64,000 nucleotides of DNA from Microbacterium luteum (GTDB lineage Bacteria > Actinomycetota > Actinomycetes > Actinomycetales > Microbacteriaceae). The notes beneath the pieces are model-generated. The model saw nothing but the letters and a program-made list of their open reading frames with translations. It was not told the DNA's origin and ran no database searches. Each line of letters begins with the position of its first letter. Position 1 is the first letter of the stretch. Both the position numbers and the translations under genes were made by a program. Of this stretch, positions 16,771 through 25,198 are shown in pieces. The stretch covers positions 1,364,001-1,428,000 of the forward strand of contig NZ_CP063814.1 of the NCBI RefSeq assembly GCF_015277875.1. Direction: 5' to 3'.

Positions 16771-17937
16771 TCAGGTCTCCCAGAGCCGCGCGACGTTCGC
16801 GTTGAGCCCACCCTGATTCATCCGTTCGGCCACGTCGGCGAGGTCGTCGTCGAAGAGGTCGGCGTAGGTGTCGAGCGTCATCGCCGCCGACTTGTGTCCC
16901 AGCATCCGCTGCACGGCCTTGACGTTCGCACCCGACGAGATCGCGAGGCTCGCGGCGGTGTGACGCAGGTCGTGCGGAGTCAGCCGCTCGATGTCGGCGA
17001 GGTCGAGCGCCGTGGTGAACCACGAGTTCACGCCGTGCTGCGTCTTCGCGCGGCGCAGATGCTTGCCCTGCAGATCGGTGAAGACCAGATCGTCGGCGCG
17101 CTTGCCGCGACACAGCTGCTCCAGCGGCTCTTCCAGGAAGGCCGGGAATGGCACCAGCCGGCGCTCCCAGTTCTTCGGTGTGCCGAGCACGATCTTGCCT
17201 TCGACCTCGACCGCCGCTCGCTGCACCTGAATTCGGTGTCTCGGGAAGATGATGTCGCTCACGTGCATGCCGATCGCTTCGCTCCACCGGAGGCCGCAGT
17301 ACGAGAGCAGAAGGATCAGCGTCCTATGCGTGTCGTTGTTGGTCGCCTCGGCGAGGCGAACGACCTCGCTGTGGGTCAGGTAGCGACGCGGCTTCTGGGA
17401 CTGTTTCGGGGGCAGATTCTGAGCGCCGCGAGCGACGTTTCGAGGGATGCGTCCGTCGCGCACAGCTGTGTCAAGGATGCCGGCGAGCACGCCGAGCGCG
17501 CGATAGACGACGCTTGCAGACCGGGGGCTTGCGCCGGCCTTCGCGCTCTTCGTCCGCGTCGTCGTCGCGGTGCCCTCCGACAGCTCTCGGATCCACTGCT
17601 CCACGTGCGACGCGCGAATGTCTCCGATCCGAACGTCGCCCCAGCGGGGGAGGACATACACCCGCCACGACGTGTTCAAGGAGCTGAACGAGGAAGCCTT
17701 GAGTGCGTGCTTCTTGTTGCGCAGCCACTCGACGCCCAGCGCTCCGACAGTGATACGCGCCTCACCGGGGTCGGTATAGGAGCCGTTCGAGCGCGAGACC
17801 TCGGTGTGCGCGAGGTAGAGCTCGGCGTCCTTCTTGGTGCGGAAGCCCTTCTTCTCGACCTGCTTCTGCTGGTCATCGCGCCAGCGCACGCGGTAGCGCT
17901 TGCCCGCCGCGATCTCGTACGCCGTGATGCTTCCCAT
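16771..17937 (-). CDS. int: tyrosine site-specific integrase
   Basis: A 388-residue recombinase. It has an N-terminal arm-binding domain (RYRVRWRDDQQKQVEKKGFRTKKDAE), a core-binding SAM-like domain (residues 75-180), and a catalytic domain with Arg I in YCGLRWSEA, HDLRH, the His of MLGHKS and the nucleophile Tyr in LDTYADLF. ATG 17937 begins the recognisable N-terminus; further upstream the frame is an open shadow. It lies 216 bp inside the left attachment site and is read toward it, as expected for an island integrase. Confidence 0.95.
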   Translation of the reverse strand: MGSITAYEIAAGKRYRVRWRDDQQKQVEKKGFRTKKDAELYLAHTEVSRSNGSYTDPGEARITVGALGVEWLRNKKHALKASSFSSLNTSWRVYVLPRWGDVRIGDIRASHVEQWIRELSEGTATTTRTKSAKAGASPRSASVVYRALGVLAGILDTAVRDGRIPRNVARGAQNLPPKQSQKPRRYLTHSEVVRLAEATNNDTHRTLILLLSYCGLRWSEAIGMHVSDIIFPRHRIQVQRAAVEVEGKIVLGTPKNWERRLVPFPAFLEEPLEQLCRGKRADDLVFTDLQGKHLRRAKTQHGVNSWFTTALDLADIERLTPHDLRHTAASLAISSGANVKAVQRMLGHKSAAMTLDTYADLFDDDLADVAERMNQGGLNANVARLWET

Positions 17938-18170
17938 GGGTGACCTCGGGGTCAGGGTAGCGCCGACCGCGGACGCTGGCGGGTGCGCTCGAGCTGCACC
18001 AGCGTGTCTTGCGGACAACTGTCGGTATTTGCATGATGGGCGACCGGTGACCTCGGGTAGTGGCCCGGAAGAGGTGGGTGGGGTACGGCCAGGATGGTGC
18101 ACGATTGAGGCTCCGTCGTGCGCGCTCGGATCGGCGTCGGAGAGGGCGCGTTGGGAGCACCGCAGAGGGC

Positions 18171-19451
18171 TCAGGTGGCCGATGCTCCGTTGCGGTGTTG
18201 TGTGGAGAGAGTCTCGTACATCCTCCCGGCGACGATCGCGGCGACGACCGCGGAGATCGCTGCGGCGACCCACAGTGCGGCCTGCAGGCTGAGGAGGTCG
18301 GCGACGATTCCGCCGATGACTGCGCCGACGGCGTAGCCGAGGTCCCGCCAGACGCGGTAGACGCCGACGGCGCGTGCGCGCCACGCGGGGTGCGCGACGT
18401 CGCCGACGACGGCGAGGAGGGTCGGGTAGACCATCGCCGTGCCCAGGCCGAGAAGGATCGTCCCGGTGGCCCAGGCGCCGAGCCCGCTGCCCGCGCCGAT
18501 GATGATCAGGGCGATGGCCTGGAGGGCCATGCCGCCGGTGACGAGGTGCTTGCGGCCGATGCGGTCCGACAGGGCGCCGGTGAACAGCTGCCCGATGCCC
18601 CACACGCCCGGGTACAGCGCGAACAGGAGCGCGATCTGCGCGGTGGAGAGGTCGCGGGTGGCGAACAGCAGCGGAAACAGCCCCCATGAGAGGCCGAAGT
18701 TCAGGTTGTTCACGAGCCCGGCGGCGCTCGCGGAGGCGAGGGCGGGTTCGCGGATGCTCGCGAGGAACCAGATTCGCCGGTGCGTCAGGTCCGCGTCCTG
18801 GCGGGGCCGGCTGGTGGCGGGTGCGAGCTGTGCGGCCTCGGCGCGAGCGTGCCCGTGGGTCTCCCGGACGAAGATGCCCGTGATGATGAGCGCGAGGGCG
18901 GTGTAGGCGATGCCGAGCAGGAACGGTGCGGGACGCAGCCCGTACTCGCTGGCGAGGTACCCGGCCAGGAGGGAGGAGACGGCGACGGCGCCGTAGCCGG
19001 CGGCTTCGTTCAGTCCCATCGCGAGACCGCGCTGGCGGGGGCCGACGAGGTCGATCTTCATGACCACGGTCGTGGACCAGGTCAGGCCCTGGCTCACCCC
19101 GAGGAGCGCGTTCGCGGCGACGACCCATCCCCAGTCGGGTGCCCAGATCAGCATCAGCGGGACGGGCACTGCGACGAGCCACCCGGCCAGGAGCACCGGT
19201 TTGCGTCCGAATCTGTCCGAGAGGGTGCCGGCGAACCAGTTCGAGATCGCCTTGGTGACTCCGAACACGGCGACGTAGCTGAGCACCATGGTGTATCCGG
19301 TGATCCCGAACACGTCGCGCGCGAGCAACGGCAGGACGGTCTGCTCTTGACCGACCATGCCCCCGACGAGTGCGTTCACGGCGACGAGCAGCGCGAACTG
19401 CGGAGCGTTCTCCCGCAATCCGAGGCGCGGCGGCGGCGTAGCGGCGGTCAT
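18171..19451 (-). CDS. MFS transporter, island-borne
   Basis: A 426-residue protein with 12 predicted helices. Motif A occurs twice, as GTLSDRFGRKP in the first half and GALSDRIGRKH in the second. The cytoplasmic loop near residues 195-215 is charged. It follows an ArsR regulator and a small Cys protein on the same strand, after a 202-bp gap that shows no gene. The set may be one metal- or metalloid-responsive unit. The ligand cannot be inferred from sequence. Confidence 0.88.
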   Translation of the reverse strand: MTAATPPPRLGLRENAPQFALLVAVNALVGGMVGQEQTVLPLLARDVFGITGYTMVLSYVAVFGVTKAISNWFAGTLSDRFGRKPVLLAGWLVAVPVPLMLIWAPDWGWVVAANALLGVSQGLTWSTTVVMKIDLVGPRQRGLAMGLNEAAGYGAVAVSSLLAGYLASEYGLRPAPFLLGIAYTALALIITGIFVRETHGHARAEAAQLAPATSRPRQDADLTHRRIWFLASIREPALASASAAGLVNNLNFGLSWGLFPLLFATRDLSTAQIALLFALYPGVWGIGQLFTGALSDRIGRKHLVTGGMALQAIALIIIGAGSGLGAWATGTILLGLGTAMVYPTLLAVVGDVAHPAWRARAVGVYRVWRDLGYAVGAVIGGIVADLLSLQAALWVAAAISAVVAAIVAGRMYETLSTQHRNGASAT

Positions 19452-19653
19452 GCGATTCGTCGCGGCACTCGTCTGCCCGCGGGCTTCCCGCTGGGTGCTC
19501 GGCGCGCGGAGTCCGCCATGATGGGCGAGCAGTCAGCTGCGGAGCGGGATGCGGCGGGGGAGGCGCCTGTTGTGCGGGGAGGCTGGGCGTAGTCGAACAA
19601 GGGGGGCCTCGTGGGTTGCTTCTGAGGGGTGGTCTCGAGTCGCAGTCGGGTCG

Positions 19654-19923
19654 TCAGGACTGTTGCGACAGCGAGGTGGTGGCAAGCTCGCTGAGGACCT
19701 CGTCGGGGGTGATGTCGCCGCTGATCCGAACCCTGCGGCGTCCGGGTTCGTCGTGCAGTTCCACATTGGTGATGCGCGAGACGAAGGTGTCGCCGCACCC
19801 GCACGCGCCGACGTTGCACGAGGCCACGAACGCGTCCAGTACCTCCAGCGGTGTCTCACGGGGGAGGAGCAGGTCGACGCCTCCGTCGACGGTGAGAGCA
19901 GTCGGCGAGATCTGGGCGGTCAT
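19654..19923 (-). CDS. small Cys-motif protein of unknown function
   Basis: An 89-residue protein with SCNVGACGCGDTF in the middle, a compact C-x4-C-x-C cluster that could coordinate a soft metal. The rest predicts mixed beta/alpha. The ATG at 19923 is preceded by GAAAGGGAA. The frame extends to 19980, so a longer form is possible. It lies 53 bp downstream of an ArsR gene on the same strand, likely co-transcribed. No family recognised. Confidence 0.65.
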   Translation of the reverse strand: MTAQISPTALTVDGGVDLLLPRETPLEVLDAFVASCNVGACGCGDTFVSRITNVELHDEPGRRRVRISGDITPDEVLSELATTSLSQQS

Positions 19924-19976
19924 CGGATGGTTCCCTTTCGGCTGGTGTTCGGGGTCGGCGGTGGGGGAGATCGAGA

Positions 19977-20309
19977 TCACTCGGCTGGCTCGCCGCCGGC
20001 CAGACCTTGGAGGACGTCAAGAGCGTCGCGGATGCCCTCGGTCGCGAGGCAGTAGTAGACGTATCCGCCGCGCCGCTCCCCGACCACGAGACCGCGGTCG
20101 CGCAGGATGCGCAGGTGGTGAGACACGGTCGGCTGGCGTTCCCCGGTGGCCTCGACGATCGCGGTGACCGGCACGCACACGCCGTCCAAGGCGGTCAGGA
20201 TCCGCAACCGGGTCGCGTCGCCCAGGGTGCGCAGGAACTCGGCCAGGGCGGACGCCTGGCCCGCCGCCATCGGCTCGTTCCCGCGAACGGGCGTCGTCTT
20301 CATCGTCAC
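19977..20309 (-). CDS. ArsR/SmtB-family regulator
   Basis: A 110-residue winged-helix repressor: LAEFLRTLGDATRLRILTAL, GERQPTVSHHLRILRDRGLV as recognition helix, and wing GERRGGYVYYCL. Cys occurs in DGVCVPV and YYC, too few to name the metal site. GTG at 20309 has AGGAG correctly spaced; ATG at 20303 is an alternative. A perfect 9-bp-arm palindrome lies 23 bp upstream and is probably its operator. Confidence 0.88.
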   Translation of the reverse strand: MTMKTTPVRGNEPMAAGQASALAEFLRTLGDATRLRILTALDGVCVPVTAIVEATGERQPTVSHHLRILRDRGLVVGERRGGYVYYCLATEGIRDALDVLQGLAGGEPAE

Positions 20310-20331
20310 AGTGTGCTCCTCAAGGGCATAA

Positions 20332-20355
20332 GTATATCTACCTATCTAGATATAC
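20332..20355 (-). promoter_or_regulatory. ArsR operator palindrome
   Basis: Perfect inverted repeat GTATATCTA-N6-TAGATATAC (20332-20340 and 20347-20355) just upstream of the arsR-like gene. AT-rich imperfect 12-2-12-type repeats are typical ArsR/SmtB targets. It stands out against about 68% GC surroundings. Confidence 0.7.
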
Positions 20356-20443
20356 CCACATCGTGGGTGGGATGCGGCAATGGCTGTTTCCGTCGACAAC
20401 AGGCTCTGACTCGGATCCGCCCAGTCGCGCCTCTTTATACCCC

Positions 20444-20460
20444 ATACCCCTAGCGGGTAC
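20444..20460 (+). promoter_or_regulatory. CsoR-type operator, copy 1
   Basis: ATACCC-CTAGC-GGGTAC, upstream of the csoR-like/copZ unit. The same ATACCC-N5-GGGTAT layout occurs at 23668 and 29791. It matches the known GC-flanked palindromes bound by CsoR copper sensors. Confidence 0.75.
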
Positions 20461-20486
20461 ATTGGATGGTGCGACGGAGGTGCGGG

Positions 20487-20771
20487 ATGGCACACGGATA
20501 TTCGGGCGACAAGCAGGCGCTGCTGATGAGGTTGCGTCGGGCCGAGGGCCAGGTGCGCGGGATCGCGCGAATGGTCGACGAGGAGGCCTACTGTATCGAC
20601 GTCCTCACCCAGGTCTCCGCGGTCACGTAGGCGTTGGAGTCGGTTGCGCTGACTCTGCTGGAAGACCACCTCGGACATTGCGTCGCGGAAGCCGTCGGCG
20701 AAGGCGGGCCGGTCGCGCAGGAGAAGCTGCGTGAGGCGAACGCGGCCATCGCGCGCCTGGTGCGCTCATAG
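20487..20771 (+). pseudogene. csoR: CsoR-like copper sensor with premature stop
   Basis: The frame from ATG 20487 reads MAHGYSGDKQALLMRLRRAE, then VRGIARMVDEEAYCIDVLTQ, typical CsoR/RcnR (DUF156). TAG at 20628-20630 interrupts it after QVSAVT. The same frame resumes with ALESVALTLLEDHLGHCV and ends at TAG 20769. The Cys-His-Cys copper ligands (YC, H and C in DHLGHC) would be complete without the stop. One base change from AAG (or similar) explains it. The upstream operator suggests it once controlled the copper genes. A sequencing error cannot be excluded. Confidence 0.85.
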
Positions 20772-20817
20772 AAGCGCGCATCTCACATTCACTCAACGCT
20801 CGCGAAGGGAGCACATC

Positions 20818-21174
20818 ATGGCCGGACAGGGATTGCGGGACCTCGGACTGCGGTCGACCAACGGTGGCGGCTGCGCGTGCTGCAGCCCCACCTCCCACAG
20901 CACTGCGACCAAGGACGCGGCCGCCCTCGTTGCGGAGCCGATCGAGGGCGACGAGGCGTCGGCTCAGTTCCTGGTCGAGGGCATGACCTGCTCGCACTGC
21001 GTGCGCAGCGTCACCGAGGAGGTGTCCGCGATCGATGGTGTCTCCGGTGTCGACGTCGATCTGAAGGCGGGCGGCGTATCGACGGTGACCGTGACCAGCA
21101 CGGCGCCGGTGGATGCGGTGCAGGTGCGGCATGCGGTCGAGGAGGCCGGGTACAGCCTTGCGTCCACGTCATGA
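20818..21174 (+). CDS. copZ: CopZ-like copper chaperone
   Basis: A 118-residue protein with a C-terminal heavy-metal-associated domain (about residues 48-115) carrying GMTCSHC, the Cu(I)-binding CxxC. An unusual N-terminal extension adds a second cluster, GGGCACCSPTS. It should ferry Cu(I) to the efflux ATPase encoded convergently. It follows the csoR-like gene by 46 bp with an AAGGGAG site. A bidirectional terminator separates it from copB. Confidence 0.9.
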   Translation: MAGQGLRDLGLRSTNGGGCACCSPTSHSTATKDAAALVAEPIEGDEASAQFLVEGMTCSHCVRSVTEEVSAIDGVSGVDVDLKAGGVSTVTVTSTAPVDAVQVRHAVEEAGYSLASTS

Positions 21175-21257
21175 GCACGGGTCGGTGATGCGGTCTCCAC
21201 AGCAACGGGGTGACTCCGCGGGCTGTTCAGTGATGGCGACCACGGGCTGACTCGACG

Positions 21258-21300
21258 AACGGCGCTCCCCTCGGGATCTTTGCCTGAGGGGAGCGCCGTT
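21258..21300. terminator. bidirectional terminator between copZ and copB
   Basis: Perfect 15-bp inverted repeat, 21258-21272 and 21286-21300, loop 13 nt. It lies between the convergent copZ and copB genes. Confidence 0.85.
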
Positions 21301-21330
21301 GCCGTCTGCGTGGTGATTCGCCGGGTGGCG

Positions 21331-23592
21331 TCAGCGGCCGAGGATCGTGCGGGCGCTGTTCGCCGGGGTGAGGTCGAGGCGCCGCAGCAGCTGCGCGTTG
21401 AGGGCGACCACCACCGTGGACAGCGACATCAGGATCGCCCCGACGGACACGGGGAGGACGAATCCGATGGGAGCGAGGACGCCGGCGGCGAGGGGCACGG
21501 AGATGAGGTTGTAGCCGGCCGCCCACCACAGGTTCTGCTTCATCTTCCGGTAGCTCGCTCGGGACAGCTCGATCACAGACAGCACGGACCGGGGATCGTC
21601 GCTGGCGAGGATCACGCCCGCGGAGGCGATGGCGACGTCGGTGCCGGCGCCGATCGCGATGCCGACGTCCGCTCGGGCGAGGGCGGGCGCGTCGTTGACG
21701 CCGTCTCCGACCATCGCGACGCGCTTGCCTTCGGCCTGCAGCTCGGCGATCTTGGCGGACTTGTCCTCGGGGCGCACGCGCGCGAACACCCGGTCGACGC
21801 CGAGGTCCTCGCCGACCGCGTGGGCGACGGCTTCGGCGTCGCCGGTGATCATCACGACCTCGATGCCGAGGGCATGGAGCGCGTCGACGGCATCGCGCGA
21901 CTCGGGACGGACCTCGTCGGCGAGCTTGAGGCCGCCGATGGCCCGACCGTCTCGGACGACGTGGAGGATGATCGCGCCTTCCGCTCGCCACGCGTCGGCA
22001 TCCTCGATCTCGTTGAGGCCGAGCTCTTCGAGGAGAGCGGGGCCGCCGACGCGGACTTCATGGTTCTCGACGGTCGCGGTCACCCCGACCGCGGGGGACG
22101 AGGTGAAGCCGGCAGCGGACGGGATGGTCAGATCCTTCTCGCGGGCAGCTCGCACGATGGCCTTGGCGAGGGGGTGTTCGCTGTCGGCTTCGGCGGCGGC
22201 CGCGAGTGCCAGAACGGTCTCGGCGGAGTCGGAATCGGCGGTGGAGATGCCGGTGACGGTCGGCTCGCCCTTGGTGAGGGTGCCGGTCTTGTCGAACAGG
22301 ACCGCGTCGATGGTCCGCATGCTCTCCAGGGCGAGGCGGTCCTTGACGAGAACACCGCCGCGGGCTGCGCGCTCGGTGGCGATCGACACGACCAGGGGGA
22401 TGGCCAGACCCAGCGCGTGGGGGCACGCGATCACCAGCACGGTGATCGTCCGGATCACCGCGGTGTCCGGGTCTCCGACGAGCGTCCAGACGAGCGCGGT
22501 GAGTGCGGCGGCACCCAGCGCGAACCAGAACAGCCAGCCGGCGGCGCGGTCGGCGATCCGCTGCGCCCTCGAGGTCGAGTTCTGCGCGTCGGCGACCAAC
22601 CGCTGGATGCCGGCGAGGGTGGTGTCATCGCCCGTAGCGGTGACCTCGACCCGCAAGCCTGAATCTGTTGCGACGGTTCCGGCGGTCACCGTGTCGCCCG
22701 CGGTCCGGCTGACGGGGCGGGATTCGCCGGTGACCATGGATTCGTCCATGTCGGCGCGGCCCTCCACGACCCTGCCGTCCGCGGGGACGCTGCCGCCGGG
22801 GCGGACGACGACCACATCGCCGAGTCGGAGGTCGGCGGGGGAGACGGTGACGACCTGGTCGCCTTCGACGCGTTCCGCTTCGTCGGGCAGGAGCGCGGCG
22901 AGGGAGTCCAGTGCGGAGGTGGTCTGCGCGAGGGACCGCATCTCGATCCAGTGGCCGAGCAGCATGATCACGATCAGCAGCGCGAGCTCCCACCAGAACT
23001 CGAGCTCACGGTGGAGGAGTCCGAGGGTGGCGCCCCAGGATGCGAAGAATGCGACGGTGATCGCGAGACCGATGAGGAGCATCATCGCGGGTTTGCGGGC
23101 TCGGAGTTCGCTGACCGCGCCGCTGAGGAACGGCCAGCCGCCCCAGAAGTACATCACGGTGCCCAGCACGGGAGAGATCAGCTGTGCTCCGGGGAACGAG
23201 GGAACCGAGTAGCCCAGGACCATCCCGAACATGCCGGAGAACGCCACGACCGGGACGGCGAGGATCAGGTTGATCCAGAACAGCCGCCGGAACTGGGCGA
23301 CATGATGTGCGCCATGTCCGGCGTGCCCGCCATGGCCCGCATGCTCCCCGTGGTCGGCGTGGCTGTCATGACCGGCATGCTCCCCGTGGCTGTCATGTGC
23401 ACCGTGGTCGGCGTGCGCGTCGTGGTCGGCGTGCGCACCGTGGTCGGCGTGCGCACCGTGGTCGGCGTGCGCCTCATGGCCGCCGTGTCGGGCGTGCTCG
23501 TCGTGGACGGCCGCGTCGGTCGGCTTGGCCGCCGGGTCTGGGTGGTCGGTGGTGGTGCGCGCGTGGTGGTGGTGCGCGTGTGGGTCGGTCAT
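21331..23592 (-). CDS. copB: CopB-type copper efflux P-type ATPase
   Basis: A 753-residue P1B ATPase. The first ~100 residues are His-rich with tandem HADHGA/HAGHGG units instead of HMA domains. It has eight membrane helices, MVTGES actuator motif, the membrane motif ACPHALGL (CPH rather than CPC, diagnostic of the CopB/P1B-3 group), phosphorylation site DKTGTLTKGEP, SEHPLAKA and GDGVNDAPALARADVG. P1B-3 enzymes export copper (Cu2+ and/or Cu+) and silver. A GGGAG site precedes ATG 23592, and a CsoR-type operator lies 76 bp upstream. Confidence 0.95.
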   Translation of the reverse strand: MTDPHAHHHHARTTTDHPDPAAKPTDAAVHDEHARHGGHEAHADHGAHADHGAHADHDAHADHGAHDSHGEHAGHDSHADHGEHAGHGGHAGHGAHHVAQFRRLFWINLILAVPVVAFSGMFGMVLGYSVPSFPGAQLISPVLGTVMYFWGGWPFLSGAVSELRARKPAMMLLIGLAITVAFFASWGATLGLLHRELEFWWELALLIVIMLLGHWIEMRSLAQTTSALDSLAALLPDEAERVEGDQVVTVSPADLRLGDVVVVRPGGSVPADGRVVEGRADMDESMVTGESRPVSRTAGDTVTAGTVATDSGLRVEVTATGDDTTLAGIQRLVADAQNSTSRAQRIADRAAGWLFWFALGAAALTALVWTLVGDPDTAVIRTITVLVIACPHALGLAIPLVVSIATERAARGGVLVKDRLALESMRTIDAVLFDKTGTLTKGEPTVTGISTADSDSAETVLALAAAAEADSEHPLAKAIVRAAREKDLTIPSAAGFTSSPAVGVTATVENHEVRVGGPALLEELGLNEIEDADAWRAEGAIILHVVRDGRAIGGLKLADEVRPESRDAVDALHALGIEVVMITGDAEAVAHAVGEDLGVDRVFARVRPEDKSAKIAELQAEGKRVAMVGDGVNDAPALARADVGIAIGAGTDVAIASAGVILASDDPRSVLSVIELSRASYRKMKQNLWWAAGYNLISVPLAAGVLAPIGFVLPVSVGAILMSLSTVVVALNAQLLRRLDLTPANSARTILGR

Positions 23593-23667
23593 GGTGTGCT
23601 CCCTCGCTTTGGAGTGGGATGGGTGATGCCCACTCGTCCCTCACAAGACTTGCTCACCCCAACCACG

Positions 23668-23684
23668 ATACCCCCTAGGGGTAT
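23668..23684 (-). promoter_or_regulatory. CsoR-type operator, copy 2 (copB)
   Basis: ATACCC-CCTAG-GGGTAT, a perfect palindrome with 7-bp arms (ATACCCC/GGGGTAT), upstream of copB. Same layout as the copies at 20444 and 29791. Confidence 0.82.
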
Positions 23685-23729
23685 TCCCTCGGGAGGGGAT
23701 CCACGTCGGGTGCGGGGACTGCTGTGTCG

Positions 23730-24587
23730 TCAGATGGGGAGGGGGACGCTCAAGAACACGCCTTGCAGGTTCGACATCAGCGCGGTCCACAGGCCCGTGA
23801 CCATGAGCGTGCCGAGCGCGATGAGGAGTGTGCCGCCGATGATGTTGATCAGGCGGATGTGGCGGCGCATCACTCCGACGGATCGGGTCGCCCAGCCGAA
23901 TCCGAAGGCGAGGAGGATGAACGGGATGCCGAGACCGAGCGAGTATGCGAGGCCGAGGAGCGCGCCGCGTGCAGCGGATGCCTGATCGAAGGACATCCCG
24001 AGGATGACGGCGAGGGTGGGGCCGATGCAGGGTGTCCAACCTATGCCGAGAGCGATGCCCAGCAGGGGGGCTCCCGCCAATCCGATCCTTCCGCGCACGC
24101 GTGGCCGCATGGTGCGTTGCGCGAACCGGAGGCCGCCGATGAAGACCACGCCCATGATGATGATGAACGCGCCGAGGACGCGGGTGATCGGGTCGGCGTA
24201 TTCCAGGAGGAGCCTTCCGGCGGTGCCGCCGAGCATAGCCACGCTGATGAACACGACGGTGAATCCGGCGATGAACAGCACCACGCCGATCACAACACGG
24301 TGCCGACCGGTCGTGAGAGTCGCGGTCGGGGTCGGAGCGGCGGATACCGGGGCGGCCGCGGTCGGGTCGTGGCACTCCGCGTCGGTGGTGCTGTCCGGCT
24401 CGTCGAGGTGTGCTCGAGGCGCGGGTGTGTGTGTCGTGCGGGGTGCTGCGGCGGCGCCGATGTAGCCGAGGTAGCCGGGCACCAGGGGAAGGACGCAGGG
24501 GGAGAGGAAGGACACCAGCCCGGCGAGCACGGCGATCGGGATGGCGACGAGCAGGGATCCGCCGGCGACGGAGTCGACGAGGGTCAC
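23730..24587 (-). CDS. ccdA: CcdA-type thiol-disulfide membrane protein
   Basis: A 285-residue protein with about six helices. LVSFLSPCVLPLVPGYLGYIG carries the first redox Cys and GWTPCIGPTLAVIL the second, as in CcdA/DsbD-beta proteins that pass electrons from cytoplasmic thioredoxin outward. A His/Thr/Pro-rich loop (residues 50-95) is inserted after helix 1. The ATG overlaps the stop of the TlpA-like gene upstream (ATGA), its likely exported partner. Confidence 0.9.
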   Translation of the reverse strand: MTLVDSVAGGSLLVAIPIAVLAGLVSFLSPCVLPLVPGYLGYIGAAAAPRTTHTPAPRAHLDEPDSTTDAECHDPTAAAPVSAAPTPTATLTTGRHRVVIGVVLFIAGFTVVFISVAMLGGTAGRLLLEYADPITRVLGAFIIIMGVVFIGGLRFAQRTMRPRVRGRIGLAGAPLLGIALGIGWTPCIGPTLAVILGMSFDQASAARGALLGLAYSLGLGIPFILLAFGFGWATRSVGVMRRHIRLINIIGGTLLIALGTLMVTGLWTALMSNLQGVFLSVPLPI

Positions 24588-25198
24588 GATTCGTCCAGTG
24601 TCTCGGAGATGAGTGTTTTGAGGATCGAGGCGCTGCTGAGCTGGCCGATGATGCGGGCGGCGACCCTGCCCTTGCGGTCCAGCACGATCGTCGTCGGGAC
24701 GGCGTTCAACGGTGTCTCTTCCGCGAATGCGAGTTTCACGGACCCATCCACGGTCGCGAGGGCGCTGGGGTAGGTGATGCCGTAGGTGTCGGCGAACGCG
24801 GTCGCGGCGGCGGCGCTGTCGTAGATGTTCACGCCGAGGAAGGACACGTCATCGTCTGCGAACGCCTCGTGCGCGGCTTCGAGCTCCGGCGCCTCGACAC
24901 GGCACGGCGCGCATGCGGCGTACCAGAAGTTCACGACCACGACATCGCCGGCGTACTCGTCGCTGGTGACGGTGTCGCCGGTGTCGAGCACTCCCTGGAA
25001 CGTGACGGGTCGACTGCGGTCTGCTGTGGGGATCTCGACGACTCGGAAGCCGTCGGCGGCGATGAACCCCTTGTTGTCGCCCGCCCGGTACTGGTCGGAG
25101 AGGGGGTTGTCGGAGCAGGATGCCAGGGAGGCTGTGAGGACGAGGGCAACGCTGGCGGCGGTGAGACGCCGCAGTGTCGTCGGTGTGCGTCGGGTCAT
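24584..25198 (-). CDS. TlpA-like thioredoxin lipoprotein
   Basis: A 204-residue protein. Lipobox LTASLASC at the N-terminus, then an exported thioredoxin fold with active site WYAACAPCR and the cis-Pro in LNAVPTT. It resembles TlpA/ResA reductases partnered with CcdA. In a copper island this pair may repair or reduce exported Cys proteins oxidised by copper. That role is inferred from context. Confidence 0.9.
   Translation of the reverse strand: MTRRTPTTLRRLTAASVALVLTASLASCSDNPLSDQYRAGDNKGFIAADGFRVVEIPTADRSRPVTFQGVLDTGDTVTSDEYAGDVVVVNFWYAACAPCRVEAPELEAAHEAFADDDVSFLGVNIYDSAAAATAFADTYGITYPSALATVDGSVKLAFAEETPLNAVPTTIVLDRKGRVAARIIGQLSSASILKTLISETLDES

Noticed and set aside
16771-19182. Single 803-residue frame covering the integrase and the region upstream
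   Set aside because: Residues before the MGSITAYEIAAG start are Arg/Pro-rich shadow of the MFS gene; the integrase fold begins at 17937.
23400-23470. CRISPR-like short repeats
   Set aside because: They are codons for His/Asp/Gly units in CopB with no spacers; no CRISPR array or cas gene is present in the window.
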